NCBI RefSeq assembly: GCF_958979055.1
Contig: NC_084898.1
Span: 1,436,001-1,500,000, forward strand
DNA length: 64,000 nucleotides
From: Alnus glutinosa
Lineage: Eukaryota > Streptophyta > Magnoliopsida > Fagales > Betulaceae
Reading direction: 5' to 3'
Part shown: piece by piece, positions 1 to 13,535 of the stretch
Layout: every line of letters starts with the position of its first letter
How positions within the stretch are numbered: position 1 is the first letter of the stretch
Translations under genes and position numbers: made by a program
Notes under the pieces: generated by a model
What the model was told of the DNA's origin: nothing
Database searches by the model: none
Seen by the model: only the letters and a program-made list of their open reading frames with translations

Positions 1-428
1 TTAAAAAAAATAGTGAAAGTTCAGTACAATTAAGTGAAGTTCTCACTTTTTTATTTTTATTTAAAAAAAAAAAATTATTTGAGATGTATAATGGATTTTT
101 TTTTTCTTAATCTGATTGGTTAGAGGTAGCCCAAATTTGTTCAAAAGTTTGATATTAATTTTTTCTTTTTTTCTTTTTTTCCTCAAAGTTTTCAGTTGGA
201 CATCCCATGTAAAGCATGAGCTATTCTATTATGTTTAGTAATGTGAGTTTAAATAAGAAAAAAATTTCTCTTCAAATTGGATTAGCGGAAATTTTTTCAA
301 TCTCTATTAAATTAGCATTCGTATTTAGAGCATGTGAGATGGTCTAAGGATAAATATCAATTTAATAATATAGGTTAAAGAAATTTTCTCCAACCCAATT
401 TAAAATAAAAGTTTGTCATTTTAAATAA

Positions 429-1168
429 GGTTAAAATATATTTTTGTCCTATGTGGTTTAAAGACTTTATTTTTGCCCCATGTGTTTTATTTTATATTGC
501 AGATAGTTGTTTATGATTAAAGACATGGATGATACTTCCATCGATAAATGGATGGAAGTCTACATTAGAATCCTTAAAAAACTAAAATGTGTCCTATGTC
601 CAATTAAAAATAAAAATAAACAATAAAACAATTAAAAAACTAAAATTATAATAACTTCAAATAATAAAAACATTAAAAAATTACTTTTTGAAGGAAAAAA
701 AACAAAAAATTGAAAGGTGGCTTCGGTATGGATGGTGGTTGAAAATCACCCCCAAGAGCCTTGAGCCACCCCCTTTTGGCCTATGGGTAGTTTCGGGAAC
801 TCCCTTTTGGCTTAGGGGTGGGTTCGGTCACCCCGGCCCATATGGGTGATTCTGCCATCTCTAATGCCAAACCCTAAGACAATTTTTTTTTTTTTTTTTT
901 TAATTTTTTTTCCAAAAAGTATTTGTTTTAATGTTTTTTATATTTTTAGTTTTTTAATTTTTAATTAGGCATAAGGACATATGTCGAATTTTAAGGCAAT
1001 GACGTAGACTTCCATCAATTTATGAATAAAAGTTGGATGGAAGTTGGACGGAGGTATTATTTCTGTTTTTAGCCATAAAATAAGTACAATCAACGATACG
1101 AAATGAAGCACATGAAATAAAAAAAAATAAAGTCTTTAAATAACAAGGAGGTCAAACGTAATTAACCC
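429..1168. repeat. Mutator-like MITE with 10-bp target duplication
   Basis: About 740 bp. Its ends are inverted copies of each other: it opens GGTTAAAATATA and closes ATTAACCC, and similarity between arms continues for roughly 150-200 bp, including the mirrored stretches around TAAAGACTTTA. The direct repeat ttttaaataa lies at 419-428 and again at 1169-1178, a perfect 10-bp target-site duplication. A GC-rich internal part (about 715-865) is itself palindromic. Long inverted ends with a 9-11 bp duplication are typical of Mutator-like elements; no transposase is present, so it is non-autonomous. Family assignment is inference. Confidence 0.7.
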
Positions 1169-1952
1169 TTTTAAATAAAATCAATAGAGCCGCAAATCAC
1201 TTTGTCATTGGTAGATCAAGATGCATGAAATAAAATCTAATTTATCTTAAATAAATAGTCAAGTTTAAGATTATTTATTTATTTTATTTTATTTTTAGGA
1301 ACCTACAAAGTTTCCTTAAAATTTGAGTTGAGTTACAAATTAGGAGTGACACGTGTTGCCATCTTAATGGCGCTGACGTGACGCCCAATTAAATTTATCA
1401 AAAAATTTAACGGAATTTAATTTCAGGGAGCGATTTGTAAATTAGGCCAATTACGTGGATTTCTAAATTAATTTTGATATCCAAGGGAGCGATATGTAAA
1501 TTAGGCCAAACACAATCACCAATGGTGCAATTTTTCAAAAAAAAAAAAAAAAAAGGTTCTTTTATTTCATTGTAAATTACTATTTTTGACTAGCAAAATA
1601 ATGTGATAAAAAAATAAGTTGGACAAGTGAGCGCAAAGTTATCATTTTTTCAACATTAATATATAAAATATATTTATATTTGATAAGTCGGCCACATTAT
1701 CTCTGCAACTTTGTATAAGAAAGACTTGCTGTGTCGACAAACTTAGACCCAACAAACTAGTTGTCGCCTCTAAAATTCTTTAACAAAACGACCCATGAAC
1801 GACCGTCTTTTAACAACAACCATATGTCCATATGTGAATAACAGATTGTCGCCGTACAAATCTAACGCATACGATTATCCTACAAAGCTTTTTCTAAATC
1901 TATCCCATACTAGATCAGCTCAATCTAGTACCCATACTCTATACCTTATAAG

Positions 1953-2686
1953 TAGGGGTGGCAATGTTGGTTCATGGGTCGGGTTCGTTCGCATTGAGCT
2001 ATAAGTTTACGACTATATGGATAAATTATAACTTGATCAATTTAATCGAATGAGTCAACCATAACCCGATTAAATAAATGGGTAATCTAAACCGTATAAC
2101 TCATTTAATAAACAAATCATATTAGGTTGATTGAACAAGACTTATTTCAACCCATTTCGACATGTTGAATATGAATAAGCTAAATTGACCCAAATTCTTG
2201 GTATGAACCGATTAACACAATTGCATATCTTATAAGCATAAATTATATCAATTATACATATTTACAACTAGATTTGTGGCAATCAATTGAATAATTGATA
2301 TTCAGTTATCTATAATCATAATTGATAAAAATAACCCAACTTCTCAGCACAATATCCGATCAAAATAATATTACAGTCCAATAAATTCAATTCACGTAAA
2401 CAAACACGTCAATAAAGAATATAATATTACATTTTAACAAATAACATGATAAAGCTTCCTCATTAAGCATCAACATTAATTATTAATAGAATGTGATTTA
2501 GGTCGAGCCGAAATTCAATTTAAATCTATACAAGTTATGTGGGTCAATTGTGAGTTAAGCAGGTTAACTCGAGATCAACTAGTTTATTAATCGTATCTAA
2601 TCAAGTTGACTCAGTTTGACTCGAATCCTATTACGCTAAAACCATAACCCGTTAATTTTGTGTCATGTCAAAAATTACCGACCCTA
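1953..2686. repeat. hAT-type non-autonomous element (TAGGGGTGGCAA ends)
   Basis: Begins TAGGGGTGGCAAT and ends ATTACCGACCCTA, which are inverted versions of one another. The interior carries the motif shared by all copies in this window: variants of 'acccgtttaattaaacgggt', 'aacccgacacg' and 'gtgtcgtgtc'. Flanking 8-mers (1945-1952 and 2687-2694) match poorly, so the duplication has decayed or the borders are slightly off. Other members lie at 5175-5432, 11150-11653, 24835-25161, 35527-35640, 44227-44543 and 57550-57884. Confidence 0.55.
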
Positions 2687-5174
2687 TCCTATATTGAGCT
2701 CCACCAAGATCATAACACAAGGGCATGAGCATGATGTTAGCAAATGGCATGGTTGTGTGAATAAGATTTTATTAAAGACAAGCACCCTTTTCTTTTTCTC
2801 CATTGAGCTCTGCAGAACCTAAATATATAGGCCATGGTACTATTATATTACTTGAGGGGAAATGGAGTTGCACTAATTTTCTCTCTATATTTCATGAGGA
2901 TGTGGATTACAATTAATGTTAGTTTACCGACCAACAATATGAACTTTAAGCATAATTAGTTGTTGAACCATATTATTGATCATGCTGAATTTGATATTCT
3001 TCCAGTCAAATTGAGGTTGATGACACTAGAAGAAGACCCATTGTTCACTAAGCATTCGACCAACTATATTTAATATTCTTAATGTGATGTGGTTTTTGTA
3101 TTTATCACAAAAAGAAAATGTGATGTGGGTGCTGCTGGAACAAAGATTGGTGAGGTCCCTTTTTCCCAAAACTGTGTCTATCTTGCTCATAGAAATTCTG
3201 CTCATTTTCTCAACATTTGGTTGGCTATATATATATATATATATATGCTAAAATATTAATTAAATTATCTTTTTTTATCGGGTTAAGTTTTGGGATAAGT
3301 AGTGATTTAAATCGTGACTACACAGTGTACTTTCTATTTCAGTTAAATATCTACATGTTGTGTCTCACTTTTTAAGAGAGTGTTAAATGTAATTAAATAA
3401 TTGAATTCGTAATGAGTAAAAAGAAAAATATCACACCCCTATTCCACCTTCATCCTACTAGCTGATGTGACACTCTTCATCAGCTTTTGGATAAGCTCTT
3501 ATTAAAACAAAAAATAATAATAATAATAAAATAAGGATGGATGGATATTACCACATCAGTTCAAAATGATGAAGGTGGGATCATTACTCATTCACAATTT
3601 CCCATCAAATCTTTATTCTCAAAGCAATAATTTCCGTAAAGGGCTTGAAGTGCTAATTGTCACTTAGAAACATTTTGTAAGGGACATTTGTATTGTCTGG
3701 ATTCCATTGTAGTTTCTAGTGCTGGAGGGCTCAATATCACCATGATCTGATTTTCTTGTACACTTTTTTCTTTTTGGCTTTTGTTTGTGGGGTCTTGATC
3801 CTGTTGAATAATTGGTGTTTTGGATTCAGAATTTGTTGGGCAGTGGTAGTGGTGGGTTTTTTGGTAATGGACACATTTTATAGAGGTAATATTGTAGTGT
3901 TTTTATGTCATAGGAGCCAATATTGTTCAACCCCTCCAGTTGATGATGAGCTTAGTAGAGTTTGTTGGTCCTCCACTAGCTTGTACCCTGTCGTTTTATG
4001 GTGTCCAAAGATCCAAGCACCAATATTGTTAGGCAAAGAGTTGGAGCAATTGTGTACTATGGATTTTGAAAGGCTAGCACATCATATGGCCTAAAACTCA
4101 TGTGTCTTTTTTGAGCTTTTAGAATAACTGATGTTTTAACTTGACCGCATTCCAACCACTTGGAGAAAAAGCGTGCGAGGAAGACAAGTGGATTAGATAG
4201 GTTCGCTGGAGGTATCGGCGGAACCACCTTTGATGCTTAAGTTAGCAAGAGAAGAAAGCAAAAATGGTCAAACGGAAGAGGAAAATTGAGTATGCCGGAT
4301 GAAGCTTCATCTTCTTCATTTATAGGCTTATCGTTCCTGCCTCTTTCTGGTAGGGTTTTCAAGACTCTTGCCTATTCTTCCTTGCAATCGTGGGAGATTC
4401 CCTCTCGAGAATATCAGGGGTGGCGTGGCGAGAGGAGATACACTAGTATCAAAGTAGAGATTCTGGTCTACCCCAAATTTCAATTAAATATTTTACGTAT
4501 TTATCTTACCAGTTAAAGTAGTGTTAAAACTATTGAGATAACTAGTAATTTAATAACCAAGTTGCCCTTATTTTTGGCATGGACATGGTCAACAATGTTT
4601 CATCTTTTGACATTAGGGCAATGAACCTGATAGCAGCCTCTTTTATGCTTCAACTTCTGTCAATTGTGGTCTGAAAGTATGTATCTGGTTATTTAAGGAA
4701 ATTTAACCTAAAATATCATAAAAGAAATGATTGAGCTCTCCCTTTGAATGTGAGGTTTATTCTATATGCTTGGGAATCAGAACCATATTATTTTAGACAT
4801 AATATTCAAAGGTAATCTTACTTAGAAATTGCAGTCTGCATCAAGTTGGTTGGGTTTCCCCTTTTGAACTGGAAGGGAAAAGGCAAGGATAGAATGACTA
4901 ATAATTTTCAGATTGAAGTATTTCTTATTCATGGTTACAAAATATTCGAAAGTCAGATGAGAATACATAATTGAGTTGAATTGCAGAAGTAAACTCAGGA
5001 TCTTTCAAAGGCATATTCTCACAACAAAGCATTTCATTATACTATGTAATAAAGCTCAGGATGCTTCAGCTTTAAGGGCCCTTATAATTTGAGCCTAGGA
5101 TGAGAAGAAGACTAAAAAGTTATCCCTAATGATAACCTAATCTATTCTTATTATTAAAGGAAAAACAAAATAAT

Positions 5175-5432
5175 TAGGACTGGCAATTTTTTATTAAACC
5201 CACAAATCCAACACGAGATTGTGGGTAAGGGTTGAGGGGTTTGACCCGTTTAATTAAATGGATCAGATTAAGATTTGGGGTTAGTAATTTTTGACATGAC
5301 CCGTAAACCCGACGTACACCCATCACAAAATTAGTAGCTTAGGGTTGAGGGGGTTTGACCCGTTTACTTAAATGAGTCGGGTTATAATCTTATAGTCATA
5401 CTTCGACACGCGAACAAGAATTGCCACCCCTA
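5175..5432. repeat. hAT-type non-autonomous element
   Basis: Starts TAGGACTGGCAATT and ends AATTGCCACCCCTA, an inverted pair. The interior has two copies of the 'gggttgaggggtttgacccg' unit that the family shares. The flanking 8-mers match at only about 5 of 8 positions. Same family as 24835-25161 and 57550-57884, where the duplications are clear. Confidence 0.55.
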
Positions 5433-6692
5433 AGAATAGGGGGTTTAGTTATAATAATAGATGAAAAGAGATGATGGAGTGAATGAGTCCTAATTGTCAA
5501 GTGTCAAAATCAAGCTTAGCCATCTGCTTGGTCGTATTAAGCAGCCAGTACAGTAATCAGCACCAAGTTAGTGGGTTTCCTGGCTTTAATTGTCGGTACA
5601 AAGGCTGGATTACTTTAATCTAGTGCTTAGCTATCTACGAGTAGAATCTTAGGGAGTAACTTCAAGCAGCCAAAACTATTTGTTGGAAGTGATTCTTTGA
5701 CAAAACTTTTGTTGGCAAGTTGCAAGGTTGGCTGCTAGACTAGATCCTGCTGATATGCAATTCTCTGTAGTATGATTTAACATTCTTTCTTAACCAATTG
5801 GTGGAATGTGATATTCCATCAGTAGAGAGAAAAGCAAAGGAAAACACTATGTGATAATCAGGATTTGTTTTATCATATATTTCACTTCTGTACTTTTAAC
5901 TTGTGGCATCAAATGAACAAAAGAAATTTTGAAATATCTTTCAAATTGTAGAAGATGGAGAGTTCATATGACAAGAGCTAATGGAAGATGATGGCAGAAT
6001 TCAGGAAATAGTTCTGTAACTAAATATACTTTGCACAAATAACTGCAGCATAGCTTCACAAGTCATCCTTGTTCTGATTCCAATTCCAGAGGGGAAGACT
6101 TTGAAGTCAAATTCCATGACCTCCCCTGCCATTTCAAGGAAATAATTTCGAAAGACGACTATGCCGGAACCCTCTTTGACTAATCTCTTAAAGTTTTCGT
6201 GCATTTTGGAGTCTTTGGACACATGATGAACAAAATGATTTGTTTTTCTTTTATCTGTCCTTGTTATTTTGTGTAAGTTTTCTCTCCAAAGACTAGTAGA
6301 GATAGTCTTCCTTGATTATAAGGTCAAGGAAATTTTGTATCCATTAGTCCATATAAAGGCAATAGTATCCTTATTATTCCTGAATCTGACAATTCAAACC
6401 ACTAGACATAAGTTTCTAAAATTTCCATCATAAGCAGACAAGCCCACAAATGGACAAAAACAACAAAGGGAAAAATGGCATCAACCTTTTATTTGCTGAA
6501 AAAATGACTAATTCTGATTCATCAAAACAATGATGAGATACATGGACATCGTTGAAGGGCAACATTGCCTTCAGGACTCATTACAGATTGCTTGATTCGA
6601 ATCCATAACCTCCTTTATGCTTTTGACAACTTTAACATCTAAAAATGGGTGATTCTAGTATAATAGAAAGGGAAAATAGGGCTGACTTTTAT

Positions 6693-7520
6693 TTAGGGTG
6701 TGAAGGGCGCAAAGACGACTACTGAATTGTGCCCGCCAAAGCCAAATGAGTTAGAGATTGCTGCAGAAAATAGAAAATTTTAATTAGACAACATTTGGAT
6801 GTATGTATTCTGTTGTTTATACAGATACTTCAAACGTATATGGCAAAAAGAAAAAGAAAAAAAGAAAAAAAGAGGCTTCTTGTTGCTATAGGTTAAAGCA
6901 ATTCTCCCACCATCATGTTATATATTTGAATTTTTAACCATTGACAGTTGATCGACATACAAGAAGCTATATGAAAACCTGCATCATTTTTCAAAAACCC
7001 ACACCCACATGCACAGAGACATACCAACATTAACCTTCATGCTTTTTCTTGCCATAACTATTTCCTGAAAGATGATGACAGAGAGAGTAGTGACATACCA
7101 ACATTAACTTCATGCTTTTTCTTCACGTTTGGGACAGTGTCAATTGAAACATCAGACTCCAGGTTCTACAAGAGTAACAGAAATATATAAACATCAAATG
7201 CATTAAAGAACCATTGGAATTAGCTAAATGGAGGCACATGAATATGAAAATTAGGGACAAAGGGGTAGTACATCTTGGTTAATTGTGGGATGCAGCCAAC
7301 CAGTGCTGATTGCTTTTATTGATGCTATGGCCTCCAATCCACCAGCAGCCCCAAGGCCATGTCCAATCATTGACTGAAACAAGAAAAACAACAATTAATT
7401 AGCTAGGTTGCAATTAGATGAGCAGGCAGAATGCAAATTTGGGTGAAAAATCACTTATATCCGGCTAGCTATTTTAACAAAAAAATTGGTGAGTTGCTAC
7501 ATGTATACTCACCAAACAAT

Positions 7521-7555
<35 letters not shown>

Positions 7556-9683
7556 TAATAATAATAATAAGAAAAATAAGAATTTTTTTTTTTTTTAATG
7601 GAATAGTGAAATTGAATAGCTAAAATAGAGAATGAGATGTAAGTGCTTTGAAAAAGTGAGTAGCTAAAATAGAAAAATGTAATTTTTGAGCTAAAATAAA
7701 GAGAAAATTTGCTGAGCCGTGATCATATTAAAATTCTTGAACTGGTTTCACATGAAATGGGCTTCAGATTAATTTATTGCCTTGGTCGCATTCATCTTTA
7801 ACTCTGATGTGTCCTTAAAGACCTTCTTGATCGCATTAAACTCAGCCATATCCCCTGCTAGTGTAGATGTTGCATGAGCATTCACATAATTCACCTGTGA
7901 ATCATGGATTTAGGATGTCTAGATCAGAATCTAGTTGGCCTTACAGCTTGTATATATCTCAATAGAAATGTTGATGAATACTTTCAGCCTTGAGATAAAG
8001 GAGTGGTTTTACCTCTTCAGGGGAAACTCCAGCATCATTTAAACTCTTCGTTATGCAAGATGAAACTCCAAGGCCATCTGACCTAGGATCAGTCATGTGA
8101 TGAGCATCACATGTTATAGCACCTCCCAAATACTCCGCAATTATATTAGCTCCTCTTCTCATTGCGCTCTCCAAGCTCTCCATAATCTTAAATGTTTTAC
8201 AAAAAATTAGTACTCTTAGAAGTATAAAAGTTAACATATTTTTAAGAACAGAAGAATTACATAAGCCAAGTCACATTACCAGCACACCAGAGCCTTCTCC
8301 CATAACAAAACCATCACGATTTCTATCCCAGGGCCTGGAAGCTTTATGGGGTTCATCATTTCTCTGAGACAAAGCCCGGCAAGCTATAAACCCGGCAACC
8401 CCGGTAGCCGTGATTGCAGCCTCAGTCCCACCAGCTACCATGATATCTGCCTCACCTCTTCTGATGAGATTTGCAGCTGAAAAGAAGCAGTAATTTGCAG
8501 TTGCACAAGCAGTTGAAATGGAGTAATTAGGTCCCATTAAACCAGTGTCTATAGCCAACAATGCTGACCCCATGTTGGTGATGGAATAAGGAATGAAAAA
8601 TGGTGTGATCTTCTTATATCCCTTTTGGACCAGAGCTTCCACTCCAGCGCTGAAAGCTGTTATGCCTCCCATGCCTGATCCCACTAGAACTCCAACCTTT
8701 GTTCTGTCCATCTGTTGCAGGACATGCAAATGAGAAAATCGTAACATGTGGAATATTTAATTGAAGTGGGAGGAGAATGACGAAGACAAGATTCGAACTC
8801 AAAGCTTTTACTTTGATACTATGTTAAATCACCATTTATCCCAAAAGTTTAAGCTTAAAAGAATGAATGATCTACAAACTGGAAAACTAAATTGTACTAC
8901 TAATAAAATCTGACTCACTTTGTCAAGAACCTCAGTTCCAAGGTTGGCATCTTCAAGGGCCCTCTTGCCACCAACTAAACAGTAACGCCAGGCATCATCT
9001 AGCCGGCGATCATTCTTCCCATCAATGTAGCCTTGGGAAGAAAAATCGCGAATCTGACCTGCAAACTGGACGGAGAATTTTGAAGCATCAAACCTGTCAA
9101 TTAGGCTAATTCCACTCTGTCCCTCAAGAAGTTTGTTATAGAATGTATCAATGTCACTGCCAAAAACTGACACAAGGCCCATTCCGGTTATGACAACTCG
9201 TTTTTTAGGATCTTTTTCTCGTTTGGGAGCTGAAACTGTTGAAGCCATGGCCTTGATTTTTCTGCATTTTGGAGCTGAAAATGGGAAATCAAAATCTAGT
9301 ATTAGCTATTAACCCAAGATAATGATGCCCCACAAGACGTCAAAGTTGAATTAAAAGAGTACAAATATTAAAGACAAGAGAGCACAAGCAGAGCCAGAAA
9401 ATCGGAAAAAGTGATTTCTAAAAATTTGAATAACCTCCCCTGCTCCAGAAATATAATAATATCCCCATTTGACCCCCCAAAAAATTTAATAAAACCCCAT
9501 GAATTCTCTGTGAAAATCTGAATAACCACTTTATTCGTCCTAAAAATCTGGAAAAAAAAAAGGTATGAACAAATATTTGGGCTTTTTTATTTCTTTCTAA
9601 AATATGAAATTTAACTCCGAAAAAATTTCTATTAACCCAAAATATGTTCTTTTCTAAAACATTCAGGATATCTGACTTTCTTC

Positions 9684-9718
<35 letters not shown>

Positions 9719-10490
9719 ATGCTTTCTCTTTTCTCCAAAACTTCTAAATCTCCACCCTTCTTCCCCTCACTCCGCTACTGTAAGAAAGTACCAACCATGA
9801 CACTAATCCTCAAAGCAGAGTGACCTATGTTTTATACCCAAGGTACTAAGAGAAAAAAGCTTCCTTTGCAGGAATATCAATTCTAATCAGGAGCGAGCTA
9901 GGATATTGTTTTGGTTTTTGCTCATATCAGACACATGCTGATGCATGTATACATAAACAAGACCTTAAATTGTCACTTTTAGGTGCAACCCAAAAAGTTA
10001 CTAGGAGAAAGAATCAACCAACCCATGAAAGAGAGATCATCCAATATCAACTATAACAGCTCTCAGACCTATAAAGTTTACCTAAAAAGTAAAACCAATA
10101 CATACATAGGAATTTCAAAAGGAAAGGAGGGAAAAACTGGGACTGAAAAATCACTACATTCATGAAAATGTATTGGTGAATTGAGATTAGGCCTGAAACG
10201 GTATAGCTATGGTTAGTCTTTCCTTCTCAATCACTGGGGCATTTTTCCAAAATGGGGTTTTCCATGCTCAGTGAACTTACATTGATTCATAGCAAACGTT
10301 TATTGGAGAATGATTGGCACTTACCTGGAGAAGAAATGAACCAACCCAACCTAGGCCTAGCTGAAGCCATGTGCATGCTGTTTTCCCCTGGCCTAAGCCC
10401 TCTGTATTGAAACAGAGAAGCCCTACTACTTCCCGATTCTCTAGCTCTGAACATCACACCAGAGGAACAAGCAGCAGCCATGCCTGCCAT
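6693..10490 (-). CDS. KASI: 3-oxoacyl-[acyl-carrier-protein] synthase I (KAS I type), plastid
   Basis: KAS I elongates acyl-ACP by condensing it with malonyl-ACP in plastid fatty acid synthesis, mainly from C4 to C16. Eight exons on the minus strand: 10490-10325, 9274-8919, 8711-8280, 8186-8013, 7894-7781, 7373-7272, 7165-7099, 6760-6693; joined they encode 492 residues. Residues 1 to about 70 are a Ser/Arg-rich transit peptide; the enzyme begins near [16 protein letters not shown]. The thiolase-fold catalytic triad is visible: Cys243 in [10 protein letters not shown], His383 in [11 protein letters not shown], His419 in [12 protein letters not shown]; the protein closes with [17 protein letters not shown]. 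The sequence follows KAS I rather than KAS II (FAB1) throughout, but differs from Arabidopsis KAS1 at many sites, so it may be a second KAS I paralogue. The intron at 7780-7374 seems to use a GC donor. The ATG at 10481 is a possible alternative start. All exon phases agree. Confidence 0.93.
7374..7780 (-). other. Probable GC-AG intron of KAS I
   Basis: Exon 5 must end after the codons for NATK and exon 6 must begin with SMIGH, since that junction is invariant in KAS I proteins. On the minus strand the exon ends ACCAAG at 7781 and the intron opens GCAATAAATTAA. No GT is available that keeps the frame. The acceptor at the other end is a normal TTTCAG. AG|GCAA is the form most rare GC donors take. 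The intron also carries long homopolymer T and A runs at 7519-7597. Confidence 0.75.
8753..8860. repeat. Dispersed repeat copy in KAS I intron 2
   Basis: Contains the string 'tatgttaaatcaccattta' followed by 'cccaaaagtttaagctt', next to 'ttcgaactcaaagctttt'. Closely related text recurs at 42940-43220 (two tandem copies) and, inverted, at 50430-50540. Family not recognised; part of it resembles the 3' end of a tRNA, so a SINE or other retroelement end is possible. Confidence 0.4.
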
Positions 10491-11149
10491 CTCTCTCTCT
10501 GCCTGTCTTGCTTCTTTCTAAAACAGGACGGATTTGACAGATATAAAGAAAGTAAGAGAGAGCTTTGGGTTGTCAGTGCACGTTTGTTTCTGCTTTTGTT
10601 GTAGTTTGTTGGGTTGGATTCTCCGCCACTTACTGTCTTGAAGGGAGGGAAACAAAGCTTGGGCGATGATATCAAAAGAAGGGCTTTGAAGTTCCCTCAT
10701 TTTTCTTCTTTTCAACCGCTTAACCACCTAAATCAAACACCCCCACTTCAATGCAGAGACACAGACACTGCCCATTGATGGTTGTCTTAACCGTTCTTGC
10801 AGCTTTGTTTACTTCATGTGACCTTGTCTGTGTGTTTGGTGGAAGAGTTATCCGTACTTCTAATCCCATGTGGAATTAGTGTCATGTGGCACCGAATGTG
10901 TTGAATAATTTCTGCATTGCCGCAAAGGCTGTTGGTCAGAACGTGGGGCAGGGGATGCGCAGTTAATGCTGTTAAAGTTGTATAGGGACAAGGATCCACA
11001 ACTGTTCATTTAATGAACTGGAGAGGGTCGTTAGAATTAAAATAAGGGTAAAATCGGCTTTTTATATTTTTTTTTAAGACAACTTTGCCCTTTTATTTAA
11101 ACTAACCGGCTCATTTCTTGTTCAAATGAACTGAAAATGACCCAAATGT

Positions 11150-11653
11150 GTTATATAGAGGGACGTAATTCGTGTTTTTGTGTTGGACTCGATCGTGTCG
11201 AAATATGGATACAAAATTATATAGGTTAATTATAATTCAACCCATTTAATTAAACGGTTAAAATTCCACAATTCTAACCCTCTAATTTTGTATTGAGTTC
11301 ATGGGTCATGTAAAAAATTACCTGCTATTATGTTGTATGTCGAGTTTAGGTTATATTGAAGCATGAAAGTAAGACTATATAGGTTAATTCTAACACGATT
11401 CATTTAATTAAAAGGGTCAGATTCATCAACCCCATAACCCTAACTCTATAATTTTGTATTGGGTTCGTAGGTCATGTAAAAAATTGCCTACTATTATGTC
11501 GTGTATCGAGTTTAAGTTGTATTGAAGCATGAAAGTAAAGCTATATAAATTAACCATAACCCGACCCATTTAATTAAACGGAGCAGACTCATCAACCTTA
11601 ACCTTTTAATTTCGTGTCAGGTTCACGGATTGTGTCAAAAATTGTCAACCCTA
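11150..11653. repeat. Decayed hAT-type element with internal triplication
   Basis: Three imperfect tandem copies of about 165 bp, starting near 11175, 11345 and 11500. Each carries 'aattaaac/aaagg', 'ataaccc' and a 'gtgtcgagtttaagttgta'-like stretch. The right end is AATTGTCAACCCTA, matching the family terminus; no clear left terminus is seen. Same family as 24835-25161. Confidence 0.45.
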
Positions 11654-12924
11654 ATTATATACTATCTTTTTATTTTTCTTTTATCTCCCAAATTGACATG
11701 ACTTTAAAAAAAATTAAATTTACGTCAAGGCGTATGGGTGGGGTTGGTAAACAATCTAGTGATAGCATACCAAGAACACATTTGGTACGTAGATTAGAGC
11801 GGGAATGAAACAATTACTCCATTTGCTTGATTACTTTTCTAATCCTCAAAATAAGAAATAGTTATTCCTCTAAATTTAAACTTTTTTAAATTTTAATAAT
11901 AATTATTCATTTTTTTAATATATTTCATACCAAACATGCCCTTTGGTACCCTAAAAAAATATTCTATAGAGGCAACAAGAAAGTGGTCATGATAAATAAT
12001 AAGATAAAGAAATATAGGAATAAGAAGAGGTCTACATTTACAATTTACAAAATTTAAGAGAAAATATTTTTGATTATATGACCTCATAACATGTGCCTAT
12101 GATTTTGTAGAACTCTATACTTTGTAATGTAAGAGCTTTATCCTTGTAATCTTTAATCAATGAAATACTCATATCTTTCGTTTTTTTTTTTTTGTTTTTT
12201 TTTTTTAATTTTTAAATGAGTTTAATAGTAAATATATGGTATTATGAGATATAAGTTTGCCCAAAAATAGTATAATTAGGATTTAATATTCTAATTAGGA
12301 TTTTTTTTTTTTTTTTTTTTTTTACCTAACAGGCTAACAGCTGATTCCATGATTGACAATTGACCTTAAATTTGTTCTAAAATACAATTGACAAAAATTA
12401 AGAAATAAAATAAAGAAAGTACTAAGCTTTGGGACATTTTTGTTTTGTTAATCTCAATTTGTTATATCTCCCCTAATTTTAAAAGCTTGAAAAGACAAAA
12501 AAAATATATATAAAATATAAAATATAATTATTTTAATTAATATTTTACTGCTCGGGCTCAAACTTATTATCAATAAGTAAAATTTAATACGTAAAGTATT
12601 AAATTATTAATTACCTTAAAAAGCTTAAATGAATACAAAAGAATATATTTAACCATTTTAATTAATATTCTAATTAATCGAATCAGAGCAATGGCTGGCT
12701 AGACAAGGTGATTGGGCTTTCTCGTGGCTGGCCCATGTTATATATTTTGACGCGGCCTCAAGGAATTTGTAATAGGTACTCTTTTCAGATAGTCTTGGAG
12801 CTTACATTAATAGTAAAAAAAAACGTGTTTTATTGACTAGGTTTTGAAGATCGCTATTTTTATTTATTTATTTATTTTTTAAATTGCTCATTTTGAAACC
12901 GTTATACTAAACGAACACTAATAT

Positions 12925-13535
12925 TTCATTTGTTTTGGCATAATATGTTTTCTGAAAAATATTTTCGACATTTTTCGGTGTTTGGTGAGGGGCGAAAATA
13001 ATGATCAACATAAATCATTTTCAGTTTAACCGTAAAAACCTTTCTTAATTTTTGAAAAACGATTTACGATTTTTGGATTTAAAGTTTTAAAATCTTCACT
13101 CTTGCAAGCACGTTTATGGAAATTCACAATCGTCGGGCACTGGAATTTGTTGGTAACTGACTCTACCACTGAAGATCCCCGAATTTTAGTATTAGATTGT
13201 CGGAATCCGGTGACTTTGCTAGATTCTGGCATATCAAATTCCGGCTAGTATAGCCGGATTCCAATCGTTTTTCTCGGACCAGTTTGGTCGGAATCTGGAA
13301 ATTTCTGTTGGAATCTAGTGACTTTGCTGGATTCCGACAAACAAGATTCCAGCTAGTTTGGGTAGAATTTAGCGATGGCGACCGGACGTTACAGGATTCT
13401 ATTTTATGTTGTTGGTAATTTTTTCGTACGGCTAAATGCCGAAAATATTTTTAAAAAAATCATTTTTTTCTAAAAACTAATTTCTTCGAAAATATTTTAT
13501 AACAGAAAACATTTTACGTCAAAATAAATAGAGCA
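12925..13535. repeat. Large fold-back DNA element
   Basis: The left end reads 'tttgttttggcataatatg' then 'ttttctgaaaaatattttc'. The right end, reverse-complemented, reads 'tatttattttgacgtaaaa' then 'tgttttctgttataaaat'. These are inverted ends of roughly 60-80 bp. The interior has repeated 'gattcc(a/g)(g/a)cta' segments around 13190-13390. No transposase is visible, so it is a non-autonomous DNA transposon; target duplication not established. Confidence 0.5.

Larger units (their letters stand above)
1..6692. other. Intergenic, repeat-rich, no gene seen
   Basis: AT-rich DNA with no open frame that resembles a known protein. It holds a Mutator-like MITE (429-1168) and two hAT-type elements (1953-2686, 5175-5432), listed separately, plus a short (TA)n near 3225-3246. 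The first 60 bases resemble one end of the fold-back element at 23200-23635. Open frames at 3756-4094, 4286-4516 and 6001-6222 (-) show no recognisable domain, splice partner or codon bias and are treated as chance. Confidence 0.6.

Noticed and set aside
3756-4094. 112-codon plus-strand frame
   Set aside because: No recognisable domain, no splice partner, hydrophobic low-complexity start; likely chance in AT-rich DNA.
6001-6222. 73-codon minus-strand frame downstream of KAS I
   Set aside because: Considered as an extra KAS I exon, but KAS I already ends properly at 6693 with FAPFTP and a stop; no homology seen.
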